From NCBI RefSeq assembly GCF_018687555.1, contig NZ_CP061296.1, positions 1,441,983 to 1,505,982 on the forward strand: 64,000 nt of DNA. The letters are read 5' to 3'. The position numbers and the translations under genes were made by a program. The DNA is from Polynucleobacter sp. MWH-P3-07-1. GTDB lineage: Bacteria > Pseudomonadota > Gammaproteobacteria > Burkholderiales > Burkholderiaceae. Below, one piece after another: positions 56,648 through 64,000 of the stretch (position 1 is the first letter of the stretch; each line of letters begins with the position of its first letter). Below the pieces are notes generated by a model. The model made no database searches. It was not told the DNA's origin and saw only the letters and a list, made by a program, of their open reading frames with translations.

Positions 56648-58121
56648 CTTCGACGTTTAAAATTTTCACCGTTGCAGAATCACGCAGCTGTCGAAGCCAA
56701 TCTTGATAAGCCTGCTCAAATTTTCTCTGACGAATAGATGCTTTAGCAAGATCGCGTTGCTTTTCTACCGTAAGCTCAGCCTGGCGGCGATCCAAAACTT
56801 GAATTAAATGCCAACCAAATTGAGATTTAACCGGAGGGCTAACTTCGCCAATCTGCAAACGATTCATGGCCTGCTCAAACTCAGGCACTAAATCACCAGG
56901 ACTCATCCAGCCTAGATTACCGCCATTTGTAGCAGATCCATCTTCAGAATATTTTTTAGCAAGTTCACCAAAATCTGCTGTTTTAGCAACAACCTGAGCG
57001 CGATAGCCTGCTAAACGCCTTTCTGCATCCTGATCACTTAAGCCTTCACGATTCTTAAGCAAAATGTGGCGAGATAGAGTTTGGGTAATCATAATATTTT
57101 GGGGCGCATTTGAAGTGACCACCTCTTGAACTGGGGCCTGTTGAGCTTGCGATCCTCCTGTAGCAGATCGTCGATCAAGAACTTTTAGAACATGGTATCC
57201 CGCAGGGCTCTTCACTACATTATTCGCAAGCTGGCCACCACCAATATTTCTGATGGCCTCATAAAACAGTTGAGGCAATCGATCTGGGGTTCGATATCCA
57301 AGCTCTTGAAATTTAATCTTCGGATTTTCTTTGGAAGCCATTTCACCAAGTTTAAGAAAATCAACATCACCCCGAGCATCACGCAATAGACTTTCTGCTT
57401 TTTTCTTCGCCTCTGCCTGAGTGCCAGCTCCTGCATTGGGGTCTACTGGGATAAATATTTGAGCAACATCAATTTCTTCTGCACTACCAGAAGCCCCGGG
57501 TGAGCTTGGTGCAGGTTTTAAAGAGCCCCCTTTAGCAATTGACTGCTCAGCAATAAAGTTATCAATCTCAGCATCCGATATCTTAATCTTAGCCTCAACT
57601 TCACGCTCGCGATAACGACTCATCACTATGTCATTTCGCAACATTTCCTTGTAGCGCGAAAAACTCACACCTGAAGCAACTATTTTTGACCTTAAATCAT
57701 CTAAAGTCATTTTATTTCTGACAGCAATGTCATTCACAATTTTATTAAGCTCTTTATCACTTACGATTACTCCATCTTGTTGAGCCTCTTGTAACTGAAT
57801 CTTTTCGATAATTAAACGATCCAAAATTGCTTTGCGCAAAGCGACTCCATCGCCAGGAAGTTTTGCACCTTGTTTTTGCAGGGTAACAATTCGATCATCA
57901 ATCTCCTTACGCGTAATAAATCCAGTATTGACAACTGCAGCAACGCCATCGATATCACGAACTTTACTATCTGAGCTGAATGAATTTGTTGTGTCGCTGA
58001 TTGAATTAGTTTTTTTAGAGCTAGTGGAATTTTGCGCGCCAGAAGAAATTGATAGCAAAGTAAGCCCTGCGAGTACCGCACCTGAGAGGATTTTTTTGAG
58101 GTTATTTCTTAAATGCATCAT
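56625..58121 (-). CDS. surA: Periplasmic chaperone / peptidyl-prolyl isomerase SurA
   Basis: A 498-residue periplasmic chaperone for outer-membrane beta-barrels. The signal peptide covers ~1-29. The N-terminal chaperone domain (~55-200) opens with GVAAVVNTGFITRKEIDDRI. Two parvulin (PPIC) domains lie around 215-320 and 350-460, the second showing GGNLGWMSPGDLVPEFEQAM and a final GWHLIQVLDRR. The start codon forms an ATGA overlap with lptD, whose product it helps to fold. Confidence 0.97.
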   Translation of the reverse strand: MMHLRNNLKKILSGAVLAGLTLLSISSGAQNSTSSKKTNSISDTTNSFSSDSKVRDIDGVAAVVNTGFITRKEIDDRIVTLQKQGAKLPGDGVALRKAILDRLIIEKIQLQEAQQDGVIVSDKELNKIVNDIAVRNKMTLDDLRSKIVASGVSFSRYKEMLRNDIVMSRYREREVEAKIKISDAEIDNFIAEQSIAKGGSLKPAPSSPGASGSAEEIDVAQIFIPVDPNAGAGTQAEAKKKAESLLRDARGDVDFLKLGEMASKENPKIKFQELGYRTPDRLPQLFYEAIRNIGGGQLANNVVKSPAGYHVLKVLDRRSATGGSQAQQAPVQEVVTSNAPQNIMITQTLSRHILLKNREGLSDQDAERRLAGYRAQVVAKTADFGELAKKYSEDGSATNGGNLGWMSPGDLVPEFEQAMNRLQIGEVSPPVKSQFGWHLIQVLDRRQAELTVEKQRDLAKASIRQRKFEQAYQDWLRQLRDSATVKILNVEDAAIGNR

Positions 58122-60640
58122 TGATAATTCTCATATATTGAAGGTGGCACAGGCTTCGAAGTTGGCAAATATCCAGGAACATTTAACTTCATGATATCAA
58201 CTGGGTTACTACCTGCACTAGCAAAACCCCTAAACTCCACCTGGAAGAGCACTTGGGTGGTCATGAGTTGCGAAGTATTCACTACCTGAGAGTACGCGCC
58301 TCGAAAGGTCCAGCAATCTCGGGTCCACTCTAGTGCCGCTAAGGAATTCAAGGTTTTACCTGCTAAGGCATCGTAACCCCAGCGCCCCAATACAGAGACC
58401 TCACGGGTGAGCGGCCATTGTCCAGAAATATTGTATTGGTTGGTTGTTGTTGTACCTGGTGCCGCAGCTTGGTTATTCTGAGTAGAGGCTATAACAGGTG
58501 GGGTATATACGTTTCGGTAGCCGATATTTAAACTTCTGCCCGGCGTAGGGCGCCAACTAGTTCCAGCAGTAGTTTGAACAAACTGATTTAGCTGAGCGTT
58601 GTAGTCTCCAAACGCATCAACACTGAGATTACCAAGCAATCTAACGGATGCAGAGCCTAGGGTATCTTGGTATGTTGAAGGATTGGCAATTGTGCCATTC
58701 AAGCCTACCCGTTGTGCCGTGAATTGCTGACGTTGCGCAAGTGTTACCGAAGCTCTTTCAGCGCCTGTATTCGCCTCAATCATGCGGCTCGTCACACCCC
58801 CAGTCAATTTATTGTTATCAGCAATACGGTCGTTACCAATAAAATTATTCTCACTAAAAACTTGAATCAGGCCAAAGCCACCATCTGCAGTATCAAACAG
58901 GGGTGTATTGGTCTGATCCTGATATGGCGTGTATACGTAAAATGCACGTGGCTCCATGGTTAGCAGCATATCTCTGCCAAAAAAACTTTTTAGCTCCGCC
59001 GCATCGCGTTCGTAAGCTACGCCAGAGTCCAAACTAAAGGTAGGCAGCACAAAGCCTTGAGCGGGCGCTACAGTACTGTTGTTAAAAGCAGTCGCGTTAT
59101 AGGTATTAGATTGAAAACTGACTTTCGGCGTGATGTAGTAACCAGGAGTAACCTGGGGTAACGCCATAGCCCCCTTGACAACCGTTCTATCAGCCTGACT
59201 ATATACACCAGGAGCAGTAGCAGCTAAATTCCCACCAATGTTGTATGCAAAGCGTGTGTAATCCGTAGAAAAGGTTGTGGCAGGGCCGCTAGGTAAGGTC
59301 ACATATTTACCACTGACATCAGAAGCAGTTGGCGTGAGTCGATTATTGTAGGCAGCAGTGATGTTCGGCATGATGTTGTACGGTGATTGAACAGTTACCG
59401 TTGGATCTGGCTGTAAAGTTTGAAATGTTAGGGCGCGCGCTGATACATTCCAGTTACTCAAGCTATCGGTGAGCTGTTTATTAGTTCCGACTTCTTGACG
59501 AAACTGGCTTGTAACGGCTCCAGCAATACTTTGTGAAAAGTCTGTTGGATATAAATTATCTGAAACACGTGCGATATTGGCATAACCAGTCCAAGCCCCT
59601 GGAATCGGAATTCCATTTTGACTTAGAGCGCCATTAAAATTTTCTCGCTGTTGCCAGTCATAGCGCCAGCGGTTAGTTCCCGTTTTCCGATCGTAAGGTA
59701 AATAATCACCCCCCAATGTGCCAATATCATTTTTATCCAAGAAACGATACTGAGCTCCTAATTGAGTTCCGCGCTGTCCCATTACCCTCGGTAGCAATAA
59801 AAGATCTCGATTGGGAGCGATATTGACGTAATACGGCTGCGTGACATCAATACCATTATTAGAGTTATACCCAGCGACTGGAGCCAATAAACCAGAACGC
59901 CGCTGGCCAGAAGTGGGAACAGAGAAATACGGCACATAGGCAATTGGTACATCAAAGAATCGCATCACCCCGTTAGTACCAGTCATTTCTTTCTGTTCAT
60001 TATCGATTTCAATTTTGCTGGCCGTGAAATACCAATCGAGATTTTCTGGATTACAGGTTGTATAGGTTGCGTTATCAAACACAAATACATCGGCGCTTTG
60101 GACTGTTAGTTTTTTTGCATTTCCATTTGCATGGGAATCACGCAACTCATAATTCGGCGTTTCCATCTCACCCTCACGGGCATCGACATTAAAGCGTGCA
60201 GTAGGCCCCTTAAAGGCAGTGTTTCCTTTAATTAATTCGGCATTGCCAATTAATGTCGCCACATCACTATCCGGGTCGTAAGAAATTTCATCGGCTTTCA
60301 TGACGGCGCCATTACGACGGATTTGTGCGCGACCAATCAAATGCATATCTCGATCAACTAATCCATTAATCGCATCGCTTGATGTAAAAGTTAAAGCCTT
60401 GCCATCTGTAATAGGCTTGCCTACACGCAATTGATCATCCAATTTCAAAACCGTTACATCGCCTCGATCAGGAATTAAAATAGAGCCTACGGATGATTGA
60501 GAATTGAGGGGTAATGGAGCGGGGGCCTGGGCAATCGAATGAGTAGCCAGCCCAAGCAAACCTAACCCCATCAAAACGCGCAGGATTAGCTTACTAAAAA
60601 GAGGGGCGCAAAGGCCGGCGCGACGGCGATAATGACTCAT
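58118..60640 (-). CDS. lptD: LPS-assembly protein LptD
   Basis: An 840-residue outer-membrane protein that inserts LPS into the outer leaflet with LptE. The signal peptide is ~1-38. The periplasmic OstA-like beta-jellyroll domain (~85-215) contains ISYDPDSDVATLIGNAELIK. The C-terminal barrel (~240-810) starts around VPYFSVPTSGQRRSGLLAP and carries the usual late cysteine in WTRDCWTFRGAY. It is first in the operon and divergent from amgK with 32 bp between starts. Confidence 0.96.
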   Translation of the reverse strand: MSHYRRRAGLCAPLFSKLILRVLMGLGLLGLATHSIAQAPAPLPLNSQSSVGSILIPDRGDVTVLKLDDQLRVGKPITDGKALTFTSSDAINGLVDRDMHLIGRAQIRRNGAVMKADEISYDPDSDVATLIGNAELIKGNTAFKGPTARFNVDAREGEMETPNYELRDSHANGNAKKLTVQSADVFVFDNATYTTCNPENLDWYFTASKIEIDNEQKEMTGTNGVMRFFDVPIAYVPYFSVPTSGQRRSGLLAPVAGYNSNNGIDVTQPYYVNIAPNRDLLLLPRVMGQRGTQLGAQYRFLDKNDIGTLGGDYLPYDRKTGTNRWRYDWQQRENFNGALSQNGIPIPGAWTGYANIARVSDNLYPTDFSQSIAGAVTSQFRQEVGTNKQLTDSLSNWNVSARALTFQTLQPDPTVTVQSPYNIMPNITAAYNNRLTPTASDVSGKYVTLPSGPATTFSTDYTRFAYNIGGNLAATAPGVYSQADRTVVKGAMALPQVTPGYYITPKVSFQSNTYNATAFNNSTVAPAQGFVLPTFSLDSGVAYERDAAELKSFFGRDMLLTMEPRAFYVYTPYQDQTNTPLFDTADGGFGLIQVFSENNFIGNDRIADNNKLTGGVTSRMIEANTGAERASVTLAQRQQFTAQRVGLNGTIANPSTYQDTLGSASVRLLGNLSVDAFGDYNAQLNQFVQTTAGTSWRPTPGRSLNIGYRNVYTPPVIASTQNNQAAAPGTTTTNQYNISGQWPLTREVSVLGRWGYDALAGKTLNSLAALEWTRDCWTFRGAYSQVVNTSQLMTTQVLFQVEFRGFASAGSNPVDIMKLNVPGYLPTSKPVPPSIYENYQ

Positions 60641-60672
60641 GGATCTTGACCCGCCTTATTATACGAATCGAC

Positions 60673-61665
60673 ATGACCGACATACGCTTAGACACCCTGC
60701 GCAAATGGCTAAAAGGCCTAGAGCCTAGCTGGCAATTAGACCTTGCCAGTTTGGCACCGGCTTCTGCTGATGCCAGTTTTCGGAGGTATTTCCGAATTGC
60801 GTCCAAAACCCCTCATTTTGAGACTTTGATCGTCATGGATGCCCCGCCTGAACATGAACCCTTAGACGACTTTATTCAGGTTGACCTATTACTTGAAAAT
60901 GCGGGTCTTAATGTCCCCAAAATCCTGGAAAAGAATATCGCTGAGGGCTTTCTTTTGCTCAACGATTTGGGTAGAAAAACCTATCTCGCAGAACTCAATC
61001 CTGACGCAGCAAACTGGCTTTATGAAGATGCAACTCAGGCATTGATCAAAATGCAATTAGCCAGTAAACCAGATGTACTTCCAAACTATGATGCCACTCT
61101 TTTACTGCGCGAGCTCCAACTCTTTCCAGAGTGGTATTTAAATAAGCATCTTGGTATTCAATTGGATTTAAAACAAGAACAGCTCATCCAAGAGGCTTTT
61201 GATCACATCATTCAAAATAATCTAGCGCAAGCCAAAGTCTATGTTCATCGCGACTACCATTCACGTAATTTGATGGTTACAGAACAAAACAATCCGGGCG
61301 TGATTGACTTTCAAGATGCAGTGTATGGCCCAATTACTTACGATGCTGCATCGCTTTGGCGTGATGCCTATATTGCATGGCCTGAAGAGAACGTCATAGA
61401 CTGGGTTATTCGTTTTTGGGAAGCCGGAAGAAAGGCTGGACTTGCAATGCCAGATGATTTTGGTGAGTTTTATCGCGATTTCGAATGGATGGGACTGCAA
61501 CGTCATCTCAAAATCTTAGGTATCTTTGCAAGGCTATTTCATCGCGATGGCAAAGATGCTTATCTAAAAGATATTCCCCTCGTCTTGGAATACGCGATTG
61601 CAACAGCCAATCGCTATATCGAGCTAAGACCACTTGCTCGTCTTTTGGAATCTACTCGTAGATGA
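60673..61665 (+). CDS. amgK: Anomeric MurNAc/GlcNAc kinase
   Basis: A 330-residue aminoglycoside-phosphotransferase-fold kinase. It has SFRRYFRI at the N-terminal lobe, the catalytic loop VHRDYHSRNLMV and the metal site VIDFQDAVYGPITYDAASLW. In the Pseudomonas-type recycling route AmgK phosphorylates MurNAc at C1, and MurU then makes UDP-MurNAc; murU follows here with a four-base overlap. ATG 60673 is preferred over the TTG at 60646. Confidence 0.93.
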   Translation: MTDIRLDTLRKWLKGLEPSWQLDLASLAPASADASFRRYFRIASKTPHFETLIVMDAPPEHEPLDDFIQVDLLLENAGLNVPKILEKNIAEGFLLLNDLGRKTYLAELNPDAANWLYEDATQALIKMQLASKPDVLPNYDATLLLRELQLFPEWYLNKHLGIQLDLKQEQLIQEAFDHIIQNNLAQAKVYVHRDYHSRNLMVTEQNNPGVIDFQDAVYGPITYDAASLWRDAYIAWPEENVIDWVIRFWEAGRKAGLAMPDDFGEFYRDFEWMGLQRHLKILGIFARLFHRDGKDAYLKDIPLVLEYAIATANRYIELRPLARLLESTRR

Positions 61666-62384
61666 GTCAATTTTCTGCACTTCCGTGTCTTTTGCTTGCT
61701 GCGGGTAGAGGTGAACGTATGCGTCCTCTTACAGATGATTTACCTAAGCCATTACTGAAAATTGGTAATCAATCTTTATTAGAAAGACACCTCAACTTAC
61801 TCAGCAAAGCAGGAATCAAGGAAGTGGTGATTAATCACGCTTGGCTTGGAGAAAAAATTGAAGATGCACTGGGTGACGGGGCTCAATTTGGCTTACATAT
61901 TGAATATTCTCGGGAAGGCACCGCACTGGAAACTGCGGGTGGCATTCATCAAGCCTTGAAACTGCTCAAACCAAAGGATTATTTGCTAGTCATCAACGGG
62001 GATGTTTTCTGCCCCAACTTTCCCATTGAGGCTCTTTTAGAGCAAATTTCCACCTTAAGAGCCAATCCTGCAAAACCTTTGGCCTATCTCGTGATGGTGC
62101 CCAATCCGGCCCAGCATCCCAATGGTGACTTTTATCTAAAAGATGGGTTAATTCAAGATAACCTCTCACCCAATGCAGAAAAACTTACCTTCTCAGGGAT
62201 CGGGATCTATCACTACAGCCTATTTACACATATCCAAAGTGGGGCATCGGCTAAATTAGCCCCCCTTTTGAGAGAGGCCATGGGCAAAAATCAGGTTCTC
62301 GGTGAAAAATATCTCGGTCCGTGGCACGATGTCGGTACACCTCAACGCTTAAAAGAACTCAATGCGGCATATGCATCAAGCTGA
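61662..62384 (+). CDS. murU: N-acetylmuramate alpha-1-phosphate uridylyltransferase
   Basis: A 240-residue nucleotidyltransferase. The NTP motif is LLAAGRGERMRPLTDDLPKP, followed by GTALETAGGIHQALKLL, LVINGDVFCPNFP and a C-terminal PWHDVGTPQRLKELN. It makes UDP-MurNAc from UTP for cell-wall recycling that bypasses fosfomycin-sensitive steps. The start overlaps amgK, and pepP begins within its last codons. Confidence 0.94.
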   Translation: MSQFSALPCLLLAAGRGERMRPLTDDLPKPLLKIGNQSLLERHLNLLSKAGIKEVVINHAWLGEKIEDALGDGAQFGLHIEYSREGTALETAGGIHQALKLLKPKDYLLVINGDVFCPNFPIEALLEQISTLRANPAKPLAYLVMVPNPAQHPNGDFYLKDGLIQDNLSPNAEKLTFSGIGIYHYSLFTHIQSGASAKLAPLLREAMGKNQVLGEKYLGPWHDVGTPQRLKELNAAYASS

Positions 62385-63714
62385 AATTTACCAATCTCGC
62401 AGATTAAAACTCGCAGAACAGATCCAGTCTAAAACTGGGAGCGGTATTGCGATTATTTCAACTGCGCCAGAATTAGCGCGTAATCGGGATAGCGAATTTC
62501 CTTATCGCCATGACAGTGATTTCTTTTACCTCACTGGCTTTGATGAGCCAGGAGCAACATTAGTCATCATCGTGCAGGGTAAGTCGGTTGAGTCACACTT
62601 ATTCTGTCGCCCAAAAGATCTTGAGAGAGAAATTTGGGATGGAATCCGACTGGGGCCAGATGCGGCACCTGAATCGCTGGGACTGGAGTTTGCCTACAGC
62701 AACCAAGAGTTAGATACCAAACTCAGTGAATTATTGAGTAGGCATGAAGCAATTTACCTTCGCTTGGCCGAGAATGCGGAATCAGATCGTCGCCTAAGAC
62801 ATTGGATGGAACAAGTACGTAAACAAAGTCGCTCAGGCCTGAATCCACCAACGCAATTGCATGATGTTGATGCGCTGATTCATGAAATGCGCTTATTCAA
62901 AGATGCTCATGAAATCGATATCATGAAACAGGCCGCAGCTATTTCAGCACGCGCCCACATTCGGGCGATGCAAACCTGCAAACCCGGCATGCGTGAATAC
63001 CAACTCGAAGCTGAACTGCTTCACGAATTTCGTTTTCACGGCTCGCAAAGCGTAGCCTATAACAGCATCGTAGCTGCTGGCGAGAATGCTTGCATTCTCC
63101 ATTACCGAGCTGGCAATGCACAATTGCAGAGCGGCGATTTATGTCTGATTGATGCAGGCTGCGAACTCGATAGTTATGCCTCTGACATTACTCGCACTTT
63201 TCCTGTGAATGGAAAATTTACCGGTCCACAGCGGGCTTTGTATGAGATCACTGTGCAAGCTCAAGCAGCAGCGATTGCAGAAACGCGTCCGGGCAATACT
63301 TTTATTCAGCCGCATGAAGCTGCTGTCAAAGTATTAACTCAAGGACTGCTGGATGAAAAGCTTCTCAAACTTACTGAATTGGGCTCCCTACAAAATGCCA
63401 TCGAAACCGGTGCCTATCGTCGCTTTTATATGCACCGCACTTCACATTGGTTGGGAATGGACGTTCATGATGTGGGCTCCTACAGAGAGGCCAGTACCCA
63501 AACAGAAAAGCCTTGGCGTATTCTCCAGCCTAATATGACTCTCACTATTGAGCCTGGCCTTTACATCAGGCCGGCAGAAGATATATCCGAAGCCTTTTGG
63601 AATATTGGCATCCGGATTGAAGATGATGCCGTTGTCACTGCTTCAGGTTGTGAATTGATTTCTCGTGGAGTGCCCGTTAAGGCCGAAGAAATCGAATCCC
63701 TCATGCGCCAGTAA
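62362..63714 (+). CDS. pepP: Xaa-Pro aminopeptidase P
   Basis: A 450-residue manganese metallopeptidase of the pita-bread fold that removes N-terminal residues before proline. It has RNRDSEFPYRHDSDFFYLTG in the N-terminal domain, the metal residues in DAGCELDSYASDITRTFPV, then MHRTSHWLGMDVHDVGSY and TIEPGLYI. ATG 62362 gives the longest form; 62371 is an alternative. It overlaps murU by 23 bp and is followed by a UbiH-like gene, an order often seen upstream of ubiquinone genes. Confidence 0.96.
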   Translation: MRHMHQAEIYQSRRLKLAEQIQSKTGSGIAIISTAPELARNRDSEFPYRHDSDFFYLTGFDEPGATLVIIVQGKSVESHLFCRPKDLEREIWDGIRLGPDAAPESLGLEFAYSNQELDTKLSELLSRHEAIYLRLAENAESDRRLRHWMEQVRKQSRSGLNPPTQLHDVDALIHEMRLFKDAHEIDIMKQAAAISARAHIRAMQTCKPGMREYQLEAELLHEFRFHGSQSVAYNSIVAAGENACILHYRAGNAQLQSGDLCLIDAGCELDSYASDITRTFPVNGKFTGPQRALYEITVQAQAAAIAETRPGNTFIQPHEAAVKVLTQGLLDEKLLKLTELGSLQNAIETGAYRRFYMHRTSHWLGMDVHDVGSYREASTQTEKPWRILQPNMTLTIEPGLYIRPAEDISEAFWNIGIRIEDDAVVTASGCELISRGVPVKAEEIESLMRQ

Positions 63715-63724
63715 TCGCAATCCG

Positions 63725-64000
63725 ATGAAAAACACTGCTTGCGACATTCTGATTTTAGGTGGTGGTCCCGTTGGTCTGGCTTGTGCCGCATGGACTCTGC
63801 AAAAGCATCCGGAAGCTCGACTTACTCTCCTCGATCGTAATTCAAGAAACGATCAGGATCTAGGCTCTGCTGATACTAGAGGTATCGCCCTCTCTCATGG
63901 TAGCAAGCTTTTACTCGATACGATTGGTGCCTGGCCTACCGATAGCGCACCCATTCATCAAGTGCATGTGTCTCAAGCCGGCCGTTTTGGTCGCGCCTTG
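63725..64000 (+). CDS. ubiH: FAD-dependent ubiquinone-biosynthesis monooxygenase, 5' part only
   Basis: Ninety-two codons of a gene that runs off the right edge. The chain starts MKNTACDILILGGGPVGLAC, the FAD Rossmann motif of the UbiH/UbiF/VisC family of aromatic-ring hydroxylases. DTRGIALSHGSKLLLDTIG, a known UbiH-like segment, follows. The position immediately after pepP matches ubiH in many proteobacteria, but UbiF- or UbiI-like function cannot be separated from the visible part. Confidence 0.85.
   Translation, partial: MKNTACDILILGGGPVGLACAAWTLQKHPEARLTLLDRNSRNDQDLGSADTRGIALSHGSKLLLDTIGAWPTDSAPIHQVHVSQAGRFGRAL

Overview
The window is a gene-dense stretch of a Gram-negative, aerobic betaproteobacterial chromosome. 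It carries outer-membrane assembly genes (lptD, surA, murU, waaF, gmhB) and a split-alpha proton-translocating transhydrogenase. The order pgk-pyk-fba-purC-purE-purK-tsaC, moderate GC and very short intergenic gaps fit Burkholderiaceae, most likely a small-genome freshwater Polynucleobacter-type organism. That assignment is an inference from gene content and order; no database search was possible.

Layout. Positions 1-2428 hold the 3' end of pntAA, then pntAB and pntB. Positions 2438-4938 hold a TPR/O-GlcNAc-transferase-like gene whose 5' end is frameshifted. An oxalate/formate-type MFS carrier and groES-groL (CIRCE operator, sigma-70 promoter) follow on the minus strand. The plus-strand operon at 8784-14266 encodes a degenerate EAL protein, a BvgA-like regulator, a BvgS-like hybrid kinase and PBP4 (dacB). 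Positions 14212-21742 are a minus-strand glycolysis/purine run. Positions 21934-26839 carry ilvE, a zinc-finger protein, waaF, an NTF2-like protein, a BepA-like protease and moaC. An AT-rich insert at 26920-30808 holds a family-2 glycosyltransferase, a second TPR glycosyltransferase and a type IV pilin.

Positions 30936-36399 carry a TerC-type protein, sucD-sucC, recX-recA with a LexA box, a DUF2878-type protein and tRNA-Met. Positions 36431-46216 are mixed metabolic and transport genes. From 46275 the window is core housekeeping: miaB-ybeY-corC-lnt, glyQ-glyS-gmhB-plsC, lptD-surA-pdxA-rsmA on the minus strand, amgK-murU-pepP, and the start of a UbiH-like monooxygenase. The only gap over 300 bp without a gene is 8469-8777, and it is full of regulatory signals.

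The most unusual signals are two. First, the two TPR glycosyltransferase genes 25 kb apart share a nearly perfect ~555-bp 5' segment but have different catalytic tails, and one copy carries a 2-bp frameshift. Second, a compact BvgASR-like operon has candidate autoregulatory heptads and a hairpin that hides the first gene's Shine-Dalgarno. No CRISPR array, insertion sequence, prophage or classical defence system was seen.
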